Positions 51,912 through 59,949 of a stretch of DNA of 60,415 bases are shown in pieces. The first letter of the stretch is position 1. Every line of letters starts with the position of its first letter. The notes beneath the pieces were generated by a model, which was not told the origin of the DNA, made no database searches, and was given only the letters and a program-made list of their open reading frames with translations. Made by a program: the position numbers and the translations under genes. Source of the stretch: Rhodococcus ruber NBRC 15591 (GTDB lineage: Bacteria; Actinomycetota; Actinomycetes; Mycobacteriales; Mycobacteriaceae); the NCBI RefSeq assembly GCF_001894945.1, contig NZ_BCXE01000011.1, positions 1-60,415 on the forward strand, written 5' to 3'.

Positions 51912-53084
51912 TCATTTGCGGGGGACCAGGGGCACCGCGGCGGCCGGGATCAGCGCGGCGAGCGCGAACGCCGCGGGAAAGCCGGCCAGTGCGATGAGCC
52001 CGCCGAACGCGGGACCCACGCACGCCGCGGCGACGAACTGGCCGGTGTTCTGGATGCCCAGCGCGCGGCCACCCCAGAACGGTCCCGCGATCTCGGCGAC
52101 CGCGGTGAAGGCCAGGCCGTTCGGGGCCACCGTCGTCACCGAGGCCACGATCAGGAGCGCGACGGCGACGGCCGAGTCGGTGAGCGCGGCGGCCGCGAGC
52201 GCGGCCATGGACAGCACCACCGAGAGCGCCACGAGCCGCAGCGGCCGCAGGCGGCTGCCGACCCGGTCGGACCACCCGCCGGCGGCGACGCGACCCAGCG
52301 CACCGAGGAACTGCGCGGCGGTGATGACCAGGCCCGCGGCGGACTCGGTCCAGCCGCGCTCGGAGATCAGCCACACCAGCGCATAGGTCCACACCACGTA
52401 CTGCGGCACCACCAGCAGGACCGACGCCGCGTGGATCCGTTGCAGCGACCGCCCGGCGCGGTAGGGGTTGTCGAGCAGGCCGAGTTCGGCGGCCCGGGCG
52501 CGTTCCGGCCGCGGTGGATCGACGATGCCGATCGCGCACGCTACCGCGGCGACGGCACACACCGCGGCGGCGAAGGCCAGGGCCGAGCCGATTCCGTGGT
52601 CGCGCGCGAGCGGAGGAATGGTCAGTGCGGCGACGGCGACGCCGAGCGGCAGCGACATCTGCCGGATCCCCATGGCGAGACCGCGCTGATGCGGTGGGAA
52701 CCAGCCGACGACGACGCGGCCGCTCGCGGCGTTGGCGCTCGCCGCGGCGGCGCCGCCGAGGGCCAGCATGAGCGCGAGCATCGGCGCTGTCCCGCTGGCG
52801 GCGGCCGCGGCCGCGGCCGCCGCGGCCAGTGCGAGTCCGACGGCCAGGACCCGCCGCTCGCCGTACCGATCGGCCAGGGCACCCCATGCGACGAGACTGA
52901 AGACGACTCCGAATAACGGTGCGGCGGAAAGTGTTCCGGCCTGTGCAAGCGTGAGGCCCCAGTCCTCGTGCAGCGTGGGGATGAGGAAGGCGGCGCCGTT
53001 GACGAGGACTGCCTGAGCCGCCTGCGCGAACACGCCGAGCGCCAGGATGACCCAGCGCCGCGCGCCGATGTCCCGAACCGTCAT
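51912..53084 (-). CDS. MFS transporter (Rv2994-like)
   Basis: A 390-residue permease with about twelve predicted membrane helices. The family loop between helices 2 and 3 reads GALADRYGERRVLAVG, and the second half repeats it as GGWSDRVGSRLRPLRL. The substrate is unknown; drug or metabolite efflux is typical. A run of eleven alanines coded by a GCGGCC-type simple repeat (about 52790-52830) lies at the start of a helix. The gene conserves its mycobacterial position between leuB and the FAH-family gene. Confidence 0.88.
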   Translation of the reverse strand: MTVRDIGARRWVILALGVFAQAAQAVLVNGAAFLIPTLHEDWGLTLAQAGTLSAAPLFGVVFSLVAWGALADRYGERRVLAVGLALAAAAAAAAAASGTAPMLALMLALGGAAAASANAASGRVVVGWFPPHQRGLAMGIRQMSLPLGVAVAALTIPPLARDHGIGSALAFAAAVCAVAAVACAIGIVDPPRPERARAAELGLLDNPYRAGRSLQRIHAASVLLVVPQYVVWTYALVWLISERGWTESAAGLVITAAQFLGALGRVAAGGWSDRVGSRLRPLRLVALSVVLSMAALAAAALTDSAVAVALLIVASVTTVAPNGLAFTAVAEIAGPFWGGRALGIQNTGQFVAAACVGPAFGGLIALAGFPAAFALAALIPAAAVPLVPRK

Positions 53085-53185
53085 GTCATCTCACTATCTG
53101 AAACAAGAATCCCGTAGAGTGAACTTCTGTGTGGGAGCCTATACCTGGGCGACGTGGTCCGCAGGGCTGCGGGCGGCGGCACGGA

Positions 53186-53191
53186 TAGACT
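53186..53191 (+). promoter_or_regulatory. -10 box (TAGACT) before the FAH-family gene
   Basis: TAGACT ends 7 nt before ATG 53199; the mRNA is predicted to be leaderless. Confidence 0.55.
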
Positions 53192-53198
53192 CCCCGGC

Positions 53199-53975
53199 AT
53201 GCGCCTTGGTCGAATTGCCAGCCCGGACGGTGTCGCCTTCGTCAGCATCGAGGGGGAGGGGGACGCCGCGATCGCGAAGGAGATCGCCGAACATCCTTTC
53301 GGCACCCCGACCTTCACCGGCCGCAGCTGGCCGCTCGCCGACGTCAGGCTCCTGGCGCCGATCCTGGCGAGCAAGGTGGTCTGCGTCGGCCGCAACTACG
53401 CTGCCCACGCGGCCGAGTCCGGCAACGAGGTCCCCGACGAGCCGGTGATCTTCCTCAAGCCGAACACCTCCATCGTCGGCCCGGGGGCGCCGATCGTGCT
53501 CCCGCCGAGCAGCAACCTCGTCCACCACGAGGCCGAACTCGCCGTCGTCATCGGCCGCCCCTGCAAGGACGTTCCGGCCGCGAAGGCGCTCGACGTCGTC
53601 CTCGGCTACACGGTGGCCAACGACGTCTCGGCGCGTGACCATCAGCAGCAGGACGGACAGTGGACGCGGGCCAAGGGGCACGACACGTTCTGCCCCCTCG
53701 GGCCCTGGATCGAGACGAACATCGATCCCACGGATCTCGAGATCACCGCGCAGGTCGACGGACAGACGCGTCAGCGGAGCCGAACGTCGTTGATGGTGCA
53801 CGACATTCCGAAGCTGATCGAGTGGGTCTCGGCGGTGATGACCCTGTTGCCGGGCGATGTGATCCTCACCGGCACCCCGGAGGGCGTCGGACCGCTCGTC
53901 GACGGCGACACCGTCTCGATCACCGTCGAGGGCATCGGCACGCTGACCAACCCGGTGACCGCCAAGCGCAGGTAG
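53199..53975 (+). CDS. Fumarylacetoacetate hydrolase-family enzyme (Rv2993c-like)
   Basis: The 258-residue protein has the C-terminal FAH fold: KVVCVGRNYAAHAAESGNEVPDEPVIFLKPNTSIVGPGAPI, then the metal ligands HHEAELAVVIGR, and GYTVANDVSARDHQ. FLKP and GTPEGVG close the site. Family members are hydratases, decarboxylases or isomerases of 2-hydroxyhepta-dienedioate type, or oxaloacetate decarboxylases. An oxaloacetate or acylpyruvate activity is possible for this stand-alone form. It precedes gltX, as in mycobacteria, without an evident link in function. Confidence 0.9.
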   Translation: MRLGRIASPDGVAFVSIEGEGDAAIAKEIAEHPFGTPTFTGRSWPLADVRLLAPILASKVVCVGRNYAAHAAESGNEVPDEPVIFLKPNTSIVGPGAPIVLPPSSNLVHHEAELAVVIGRPCKDVPAAKALDVVLGYTVANDVSARDHQQQDGQWTRAKGHDTFCPLGPWIETNIDPTDLEITAQVDGQTRQRSRTSLMVHDIPKLIEWVSAVMTLLPGDVILTGTPEGVGPLVDGDTVSITVEGIGTLTNPVTAKRR

Positions 53976-54043
53976 GCCGCGGCTTCGCGATCGGCCGGGA
54001 CTAGCCTGGAGGGGTCTTTTCGATCCCTCGACCCGAGTGAGCC

Positions 54044-55516
54044 ATGACCAACAGCGAAGTACGCGTTCGTTTCTGTCCGTCCCCGACCGGAACCCCGCAC
54101 GTGGGCCTCGTGCGCACCGCCCTGTTCAACTGGGCTTTCGCCCGTCACCACGGCGGCACCTTCGTGTTCCGCATCGAGGACACCGACGCCGCCCGCGACA
54201 CCGAGGAGTCGTACCGGGCCATCCTCGACGCGCTCCGGTGGCTCGGGCTCGACTGGGACGAGGGCCCCGAGGTGGGCGGCCCGTACGAGCCGTACCGGCA
54301 GTCGCAGCGGCGAGACCTGCACCTCGACGTCGTCGCCCGGCTGCTCGACGCGGGCGAGGCGTACGAGTCGTTCTCCACGCCGGAAGAGGTCGAGGCGCGC
54401 CACCGCGCTGCCGGCCGCGACCCGAAGCTCGGCTACGACAACTACGACCGCGATCTGACCGCCGAGCAGCGGCAGGCGTACCGCGAGGAGGGGCGCAAGC
54501 CCGTCGTGCGCCTGCGCATGCCCGATCACGACCTGACCTGGAACGATCTGGTCCGCGGTGAGACCACGTTCAAGGCCGGCACCGTGCCCGATTTCGCACT
54601 GACCCGCGGCAACGGCATCCCGCTCTACACCCTGGTCAACCCCGTGGACGATGCCCTCATGCGGATCACCCACGTGCTGCGGGGCGAAGACCTGCTCTCG
54701 TCGACGCCGCGCCAGCTCGCTCTCTACGAGGCGCTGCAGCGCATCGGCGTGACCGATTTCACGCCCGAGTTCGGTCACCTGCCGTTCGTGATGGGTCAGG
54801 GCAACAAGAAGCTCTCCAAGCGCGACCCCGAGTCCAACCTGTTCATCCACCGCGACCGCGGCTTCATCGCCGAGGGCCTGCTCAACTACCTCGCGCTCCT
54901 CGGCTGGGGGCTGGCCGACGACCGTGACGTCTTCTCGCTCGACGAGATGGTGGCCGCGTTCGACATCGCCAAGGTGAACTCGAATCCGGCGCGGTTCGAC
55001 CAGAAGAAGGCCGACGCCATCAACGCCGAGCACATCCGCCTGCTCGAGCCGGGCGACTTCACGGCACGGCTGAAGTCGTTCCTCGTGGAGCACGGCCGTA
55101 TCACCGCGGACGTCGACGACGCCCGGTTCGCGGAGGCGGCCGAGCTGGTCCAGACCCGCATCGTGGTGCTGTCGGACGCGTGGGACCTGCTGAAGTTCCT
55201 CTACGTCGACGAGGCCGACTTCGTCCTCGACGAGGCGGCCGCAGCCAAGAACCTCGGTCCCGACGCCGCGCCCGTGCTCGATGCGACGATCGCTGCGGCC
55301 GGTGGCGTGGCCGAGTGGAAGGCGGCGTCCCTCGAGGAGGCCCTCAAGGCCGCGCTGATCGACGAGCTCGGCCTCAAGCCTCGCAAGGCCTTCGCGCCGG
55401 TGCGCGTGGCCCTCACGGGCTCGCACATCAGTCCGCCGCTGTACGAGTCCATGGAACTGCTCGGCCGGGACGTCTCGCTGGCGCGTCTGCGTGCCGCCCG
55501 CGCCCGCATCGCCTGA
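54044..55516 (+). CDS. gltX: Glutamyl-tRNA synthetase
   Basis: It charges tRNA-Glu and, in organisms with GatCAB, also tRNA-Gln. The 490-residue class I synthetase has the HIGH-type motif in [20 protein letters not shown] and the KMSKS-type motif [11 protein letters not shown]. The C-terminal anticodon-binding domain is complete. A TAGCCT -10 at 54002-54007 gives a leader of about 30 nt with a small hairpin (54009-54029). Two tRNA-Glu genes and a tRNA-Gln lie directly downstream, placing enzyme and substrates together. Confidence 0.97.
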   Translation: MTNSEVRVRFCPSPTGTPHVGLVRTALFNWAFARHHGGTFVFRIEDTDAARDTEESYRAILDALRWLGLDWDEGPEVGGPYEPYRQSQRRDLHLDVVARLLDAGEAYESFSTPEEVEARHRAAGRDPKLGYDNYDRDLTAEQRQAYREEGRKPVVRLRMPDHDLTWNDLVRGETTFKAGTVPDFALTRGNGIPLYTLVNPVDDALMRITHVLRGEDLLSSTPRQLALYEALQRIGVTDFTPEFGHLPFVMGQGNKKLSKRDPESNLFIHRDRGFIAEGLLNYLALLGWGLADDRDVFSLDEMVAAFDIAKVNSNPARFDQKKADAINAEHIRLLEPGDFTARLKSFLVEHGRITADVDDARFAEAAELVQTRIVVLSDAWDLLKFLYVDEADFVLDEAAAAKNLGPDAAPVLDATIAAAGGVAEWKAASLEEALKAALIDELGLKPRKAFAPVRVALTGSHISPPLYESMELLGRDVSLARLRAARARIA

Positions 55517-55678
55517 GCCGGTCCGGGCCCGGCGGCGGGATCGCCCGTGGCCGGGCCGGGCCGGATTTACCCGGCCTGACCAGGCGATTTGTAATTGGGG
55601 GCACCGATGGTGCTAACCTTCTTCTCGGTTCGGAACGGAGGCCGCACCGCCGCGAGGCGGGTCTCCGGAACAAGCCAT

Positions 55679-55750
55679 TGGGGTATGGTGTAATTGGCAA
55701 CACAGCTGATTCTGGTTCAGCCATTCTAGGTTCGAGTCCTGGTACCCCAG
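55679..55750 (+). tRNA. tRNA-Gln (CTG anticodon)
   Basis: The 72-nt cloverleaf has acceptor TGGGGTA/TACCCCA, D-arm with GTGTAATTGGCAACAC, anticodon arm GCTGA-TTCTGGT-TCAGC (anticodon CTG), and T-arm with TTCGAGT. Discriminator is G55750. CCA is not encoded. A possible promoter lies upstream: -35 TTGTAA at 55589 and -10 TAACCT at 55614. Confidence 0.97.
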
Positions 55751-55842
55751 CGTCTGCCCGGTGATTTTGTCACCGAGCCTCGGCCGGTTAAGCTGGCTGA
55801 GCCTCCGCCGCAAGGTGGGGGAGTACCGGAGAAGAAGTTCCT

Positions 55843-55915
55843 GGCCCCGTCGTCTAGCGGCCTAGGACGCCGCCCTCTCAAGGCGGTAGCGCGGGTTCAA
55901 ATCCCGTCGGGGCTA
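55843..55915 (+). tRNA. tRNA-Glu (CTC anticodon), copy 1
   Basis: A 73-nt tRNA with acceptor GGCCCCG/CGGGGCT (one G-T pair), anticodon loop CTCTCAA giving anticodon CTC, and T-loop TTCAAAT. Discriminator A55915 is followed by an encoded CCA (55916-55918), unlike the tRNA-Gln next to it. Confidence 0.98.
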
Positions 55916-55925
55916 CCACGGAAGG

Positions 55926-55949
55926 CCCTTCGATCGCGAGTTCGAAGGG
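55926..55949 (+). terminator. Hairpin between the tRNA-Glu copies
   Basis: An 8-bp perfect stem, CCCTTCGA (55926-55933) with TCGAAGGG (55942-55949), and an 8-nt loop. It could terminate or process the first tRNA-Glu transcript. Confidence 0.55.
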
Positions 55950-55977
55950 TGTTCTTCTCCGAGCAGTGAAAGTTCCT

Positions 55978-56050
55978 GGCCCCGTCGTCTAGCGGCCTAG
56001 GACGCCGCCCTCTCAAGGCGGTAGCGCGGGTTCAAATCCCGTCGGGGCTA
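55978..56050 (+). tRNA. tRNA-Glu (CTC anticodon), copy 2
   Basis: Identical in all 73 nt to the copy at 55843, again with an encoded CCA (56051-56053). It ends 4 nt before a very strong hairpin. Confidence 0.98.
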
Positions 56051-56054
56051 CCAA

Positions 56055-56096
56055 ACGAAGGTCCCTGCCGATCCACGGATCGGCAGGGACCTTCGT
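56055..56096. terminator. 20-bp perfect hairpin after the tRNA cluster
   Basis: 56055-56074 pairs perfectly with 56077-56096. It ends 13 nt before the stop of the minus-strand small protein gene, so it can end both transcripts. Confidence 0.88.
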
Positions 56097-56109
56097 CGTT
56101 CTGCGCTCG

Positions 56110-56277
56110 TCAACCACTCTTGCGCCGGAAATTGCGGCGGTGGTCGGCGCTGCCGTGCGGCGCCTGCGCCTTGGCCCTCCCGTCGAGATGGTCCGTGCCG
56201 CGGCGGGCGTGCTGATTCTTGCGTTCGAGGGCTGCGCGGAACTGCTCCGCGATCCGCTCCTCGTTCGGCTCGTGCAT
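56110..56277 (-). CDS. Small DUF5302-like protein (55 residues)
   Basis: The sequence MHEPNEERIAEQFRAALERK is followed by a His/Arg-rich tail ending NFRRKSG, a pattern I recognise from the small actinobacterial DUF5302 proteins. They are strongly charged, lack membrane segments, and have no known function. The start at ATG 56277 leaves a GGGAAGGGAGACAG-like ribosome binding region upstream. A longer in-frame extension is open, but it runs into the next gene and is not supported. Confidence 0.72.
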   Translation of the reverse strand: MHEPNEERIAEQFRAALERKNQHARRGTDHLDGRAKAQAPHGSADHRRNFRRKSG

Positions 56278-56323
56278 CGCTGTCTCCCTTCCCCACCCGG
56301 TACTCGGCCGGGCCATCGGGAAT

Positions 56324-56866
56324 CTAACCCGGCAGCCCTGCGTCTGTCGCGCGGTTTTCCAGCGATTCGAACAGGTACGGCGCGGTGCTGCCGCCGATCG
56401 GCATGGCCGCCAGTCCCAGCTTGCGGTGATCCCAGGACCGGGTTCGTTCCGCGACGACGCGCACCGCGACACGCTTGTGCATCATCTGCTCGATCGCGGG
56501 ACGCACGTCCTCGGTGTACGGGCCCGTGTAGCGCTCCCACACGCTCCGGCACACGCGGAACAGCACGTCCCGGTCCTCGACCACCTCGGCATGCCCCTCC
56601 AGGGAGACTCCGCGCAGCGTGTCGTACGTGTGGCCGTCCTCGACGAGCGCGCTGATCCGGTTGTCGCGCCGCAGATTGACCGCCTTCTGCGACTTCAGCT
56701 TCGTCTCGAACCACATCTCGCCGTCGAGCACGGCGTACCACATCGCGACGAGGTGGGGGAGGCCGCCGGGGCCGACGGTGGCCATCGTCGCGACGCGGCT
56801 GCGGCCGAGGAAGTCGCCGATCTCGGCGTCGGACATCGTGATCTGTGCGCGCTGGTGGGTTCCCAT
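56324..56866 (-). CDS. PNPOx-fold flavin/F420-type protein (Rv2991-like)
   Basis: A 180-residue split-barrel protein of the pyridoxamine-5-phosphate-oxidase superfamily: VATMATVGPGGLPHLVAMWYAVLDGEMWFETKLKSQKAVNLRRDNRISALVEDG. Members bind FMN or F420; the actinobacterial set is mostly F420-dependent. The C-terminus continues with YTGPYTEDVRPAIEQMMHKRVAVRV. The substrate is unknown. It stands 41 nt downstream of the IclR gene on the same strand and may share its transcript. Confidence 0.85.
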   Translation of the reverse strand: MGTHQRAQITMSDAEIGDFLGRSRVATMATVGPGGLPHLVAMWYAVLDGEMWFETKLKSQKAVNLRRDNRISALVEDGHTYDTLRGVSLEGHAEVVEDRDVLFRVCRSVWERYTGPYTEDVRPAIEQMMHKRVAVRVVAERTRSWDHRKLGLAAMPIGGSTAPYLFESLENRATDAGLPG

Positions 56867-56907
56867 CCGTGCACTGTGGCACAGGAGCCGGCGGATGCGA
56901 CAGCCTT

Positions 56908-57609
56908 CTAGAGCCGCTTGTGCAGGGCGTCGGCGGCCGCGAGCAGGTCCGCGGCCCACCGCGCTCCGGGCCGGCGGCCCATCCGGTCGACGGGTCCCGA
57001 GACGGAGATGGCGGCGACGACCGAACCGGAGGCATCGCGCACCGGTGCGGCCACCGAGGCGACGCCGGGTTCGCGTTCGGCGACGCTCTGCGCCCAGCCC
57101 CGGCGACGCACCTCGGCGAGCACCCGCTCGCCGAATGCGGCCTCCGGCAGGATCGCCCGCTGCGTCGCGGCGTCGGCCCAGGCGAGCAGGACCCGCGCGC
57201 CGGACCCGGCAGTCATCGGCAGTCTCGCACCCACGAGGACGGTGTCGCGCAGACCTGTCGGTGGTTCGAGTGCGGCGACGCATACCCGGTGCGTGCCCTC
57301 CCGCCGGTACAACTGCACGCTCTCCCCGGTGATCTCGCGCAGCCGCGGGAGAACGAGCGAGGCCGCATCGACGAGCGGGTCACCCGCGCCCGCGGACAGT
57401 TCGGCCAGGCCGGGGCCCGGTCGCCACTGGCCGTCGCCGTCGCGCGCGAGCAGCCGGTGCACTTCGAGCCCGACCGCGAGGCGGTGGGCAGTGGCGCGGG
57501 GTAGTCCGGTGCGAGCGCACAGTTCGGTGAGGTTGCACGGTTGCCGAGCCACCGCGTGGAGGACCGCCATGGCTTTGTCCAGCACTCCGATCCCGCTATG
57601 CTGTCTCAT
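56908..57609 (-). CDS. IclR-family regulator divergent from leuCD (LtbR-like)
   Basis: The 233-residue protein has an N-terminal winged helix ([51 protein letters not shown]) and a C-terminal IclR ligand domain ([29 protein letters not shown]-type stretch, and [21 protein letters not shown]). In Corynebacterium the divergent IclR regulator LtbR represses leuB, leuCD and tryptophan genes. The conserved position makes the same role likely here. GGAGG precedes ATG 57609 by 9 nt. The intergenic region holds candidate operator repeats. Confidence 0.9.
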   Translation of the reverse strand: MRQHSGIGVLDKAMAVLHAVARQPCNLTELCARTGLPRATAHRLAVGLEVHRLLARDGDGQWRPGPGLAELSAGAGDPLVDAASLVLPRLREITGESVQLYRREGTHRVCVAALEPPTGLRDTVLVGARLPMTAGSGARVLLAWADAATQRAILPEAAFGERVLAEVRRRGWAQSVAEREPGVASVAAPVRDASGSVVAAISVSGPVDRMGRRPGARWAADLLAAADALHKRL

Positions 57610-57646
57610 AGGTCGATACCTCCGTCTCGCATAATGGGAAGCATAG
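57596..57646. promoter_or_regulatory. Candidate operators between the IclR gene and leuC
   Basis: GTCTCATA (57603-57610) and GTCTCGCATA (57624-57633) repeat with a 21-nt period, two helical turns. An outer inverted pair CTATGCT (57596-57602) and AGCATAG (57640-57646) frames them. CATAAT (57630-57635) is a possible leuC -10. The repeats overlap the IclR start codon. Confidence 0.5.
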
Positions 57647-57738
57647 CCCACGCGGAAACCGGCGGGGACGACAGTATTCGCGGCCCGGGACAGCCCGAGA
57701 ACGGGAACCGCGTTCGTCACGTACGACAGGTGGAGAAG

Positions 57739-59157
57739 ATGGCTGGAAAGACTCTGGCGGAGAAGGTGTGGGACCAGCACGTGGTCGTGCGCGGTACGGG
57801 AGAGGGGGCGGCACGGCAGCCGGACCTGATCTACATCGATCTGCATCTCGTGCACGAGGTCACGAGCCCGCAGGCGTTCGACGGACTGCGGCTGGCGAAT
57901 CGGCCCGTGCGGCGCCCGGACCTGACCATCGCGACCGAGGACCACAACGTGCCCACGGTCGACATCGACAAGCCCATCGCCGACCCCGTCTCGCGCACCC
58001 AGGTCGAGACGTTGCGCCGCAACTGTGAGGAGTTCGGCATCCGGCTGCATCCGATGGGGGACGTGGAGCAGGGCATCGTCCACGTCGTCGGACCACAGCT
58101 CGGACTGACGCAGCCGGGCACGACGGTGGTGTGCGGCGACAGTCATACCTCCACCCACGGCGCCTTCGGTGCCCTGGCGATGGGTATCGGCACCAGCGAG
58201 GTCGAGCATGTGCTGGCGACCCAGACGCTTTCGCTGCGCCCGTTCAAGACGATGGCGATCACCGTCGACGGCGAACTGCCCCCCGGCGTCTCGAGCAAGG
58301 ACCTGATCCTCGCCGTCATCGCCGAGATCGGCACCGGCGGCGGCCAGGGCTACGTGCTCGAGTACCGCGGCGAGGCCATCCGGAAGCTGTCGATGGAAGC
58401 GCGGATGACCATCTGCAACATGTCCATCGAGGCGGGCGCCCGGGCCGGGATGATCGCACCGGACGAGATCACCTACGAGTTCCTGAAGGGCCGCCCGCAC
58501 GCCCCGCAGGGCGCGGACTGGGACGCCGCGGTGGCGGCGTGGGAGCAGTTGAAGACCGACGAGGATGCGGTTTTCGACGCCGAGGTCCGCATCGACGGGT
58601 CGGCTCTGACGCCCTTCGTCACGTGGGGCACCAACCCGGGGCAGGGCGCGCCCCTCGGTGCGTCGGTGCCCGATCCGGCGGCGATGGCGGACGAGAGCGA
58701 GCGCCTCGCGGCCGAGAAGGCACTGCGGTACATGGGACTCGAACCCGGGACGCCGCTGCGGGAGGTGCCCGTCGACACCGTCTTCGTCGGGTCGTGCACC
58801 AACGGCCGGATCGAGGATCTGCGGGCCGTCGCCGACGTCCTGCAGGGCCGCACGGTCGCCGACGGTGTCCGCATGCTCGTCGTGCCCGGATCGATGCGCG
58901 TTCGTGCCCAAGCCGAAGCCGAAGGTCTCGGTGAGATATTCACGGCCGCAGGGGCGGAATGGCGTCAGGCCGGCTGCTCGATGTGCCTGGGCATGAATCC
59001 GGACCAGTTGGCACCGGGTGAGCGCTGCGCTTCGACCTCGAACCGGAACTTCGAAGGCCGCCAAGGCAAGGGCGGACGCACCCACCTTGTCTCGCCTCAG
59101 GTCGCGGCGGCGACTGCGGTGCGCGGCACTCTCTCCGCTCCGGCGGATCTGGACTAG
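57739..59157 (+). CDS. leuC: 3-isopropylmalate dehydratase large subunit
   Basis: It isomerises 2- to 3-isopropylmalate with LeuD and a [4Fe-4S] cluster. The 472-residue protein contains [30 protein letters not shown] and the cluster cysteines in [12 protein letters not shown] and GCSMCLGMN. The blocks [19 protein letters not shown] and [21 protein letters not shown] are typical of the aconitase family. GGTGGAG precedes ATG 57739 by about 5 nt. It is in an operon with leuD (26 nt gap). Confidence 0.97.
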   Translation: MAGKTLAEKVWDQHVVVRGTGEGAARQPDLIYIDLHLVHEVTSPQAFDGLRLANRPVRRPDLTIATEDHNVPTVDIDKPIADPVSRTQVETLRRNCEEFGIRLHPMGDVEQGIVHVVGPQLGLTQPGTTVVCGDSHTSTHGAFGALAMGIGTSEVEHVLATQTLSLRPFKTMAITVDGELPPGVSSKDLILAVIAEIGTGGGQGYVLEYRGEAIRKLSMEARMTICNMSIEAGARAGMIAPDEITYEFLKGRPHAPQGADWDAAVAAWEQLKTDEDAVFDAEVRIDGSALTPFVTWGTNPGQGAPLGASVPDPAAMADESERLAAEKALRYMGLEPGTPLREVPVDTVFVGSCTNGRIEDLRAVADVLQGRTVADGVRMLVVPGSMRVRAQAEAEGLGEIFTAAGAEWRQAGCSMCLGMNPDQLAPGERCASTSNRNFEGRQGKGGRTHLVSPQVAAATAVRGTLSAPADLD

Positions 59158-59183
59158 GTCACGGAACCGAAGGAGAATTTTCG

Positions 59184-59780
59184 ATGGAAGCCTTCACCAC
59201 TCACAAGGGAATCGGCGTCCCGCTGCGCCGGTCGAACGTCGACACCGATCAGATCATCCCTGCGGTGTACCTGAAGCGAGTCACTCGAACCGGATTCGAG
59301 GACGGGCTGTTCGCCGCGTGGCGCACGGATCCGTCCTTCGTGCTGAACACCCCGCCGTTCGACCGGGGCAGCGTCCTGGTGGCCGGCCCGGACTTCGGCA
59401 CCGGGTCCTCGCGCGAGCACGCCGTGTGGGCGCTGTCCGACTACGGTTTCCGCGTCGTCATCTCGTCCCGCTTCGCCGACATCTTCCGGGGCAACGCCGG
59501 CAAGGCCGGATTGCTGGCCGCGCAGGTCGAACAACCGGACGTCGAATTGCTCTGGAAGCTCATCGAACAGCAGCCGGGGCTGGAGCTCGAGGTCGATCTC
59601 GGCGCTCGTACCGTGACCGCCGGAACCACCGTGGTGCCGTTCAGCATTGACGACTACACCCGGTGGCGGCTGTTGGAGGGTCTCGACGACATCGGACTCA
59701 CGTTGCGCCAGGTAGAGGCGATTTCCGAGTACGAAAACGCAAGGCCTTCTTGGAAACCACGAACCCTTCCGGCGCCCTGA
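59184..59780 (+). CDS. leuD: 3-isopropylmalate dehydratase small subunit
   Basis: The 198-residue swivel subunit closes the LeuC active site. Hallmarks are [32 protein letters not shown] and [42 protein letters not shown] lies about 8 nt before ATG 59184. It ends before a strong hairpin that separates it from hupB. Confidence 0.97.
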   Translation: MEAFTTHKGIGVPLRRSNVDTDQIIPAVYLKRVTRTGFEDGLFAAWRTDPSFVLNTPPFDRGSVLVAGPDFGTGSSREHAVWALSDYGFRVVISSRFADIFRGNAGKAGLLAAQVEQPDVELLWKLIEQQPGLELEVDLGARTVTAGTTVVPFSIDDYTRWRLLEGLDDIGLTLRQVEAISEYENARPSWKPRTLPAP

Positions 59781-59801
59781 TCGAGCCCTCGAATCGAGCC
59801 T

Positions 59802-59843
59802 CGGCGGGCCGGATCCGACTGCACGTCCGGATCCGGCCCGCCG
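59802..59843 (+). terminator. Terminator after leuD
   Basis: A perfect 16-bp stem (59802-59817 with 59828-59843) and 10-nt loop, 22 nt after the leuD stop. Confidence 0.9.
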
Positions 59844-59848
59844 GCAAT

Positions 59849-59878
59849 TTGCATGAGAATTGGCGTGGCACATAGACT
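59849..59878 (+). promoter_or_regulatory. hupB promoter
   Basis: -35 TTGCAT (59849-59854) and -10 TAGACT (59873-59878), 18-nt spacer. It gives a leader of about 65 nt. The leader contains CCCG-TTTG-CGGG, the palindrome GACTCGAGTC and a GGAGG ribosome binding site. A second -10-like TACCGT lies near 59897. Confidence 0.6.
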
Positions 59879-59949
59879 CTTGCCCGTTTGCGGGTCTACC
59901 GTGGACTCGAGTCGGTCTGACGGTGGACCGTAATGTGCGGAGGAATGCA

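Larger units (their letters stand above)
55836..56053 (+). repeat. 135-nt tandem duplication carrying tRNA-Glu
   Basis: Positions 55836-55918 and 55971-56053 are identical over 83 nt, including the 7 nt upstream (AGTTCCT) and the CCA end. The two tRNA-Glu genes thus arose by recent duplication or are kept identical by gene conversion. Confidence 0.9.

Noticed and set aside
52790-52830. The GCGGCC simple repeat as a regulatory element or phase-variable tract.
   Set aside because: It codes an in-frame poly-alanine stretch of a membrane helix, and imperfect units make slippage unlikely.
55613-55813. A minus-strand 66-residue frame across the tRNA-Gln.
   Set aside because: It runs antisense through a well-formed tRNA and has no ribosome binding site or similarity.
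55679-56053. The tRNA cluster as an attachment site of an integrated element.
   Set aside because: No integrase, no partial tRNA copy at a distance, and the neighbours are conserved core genes.
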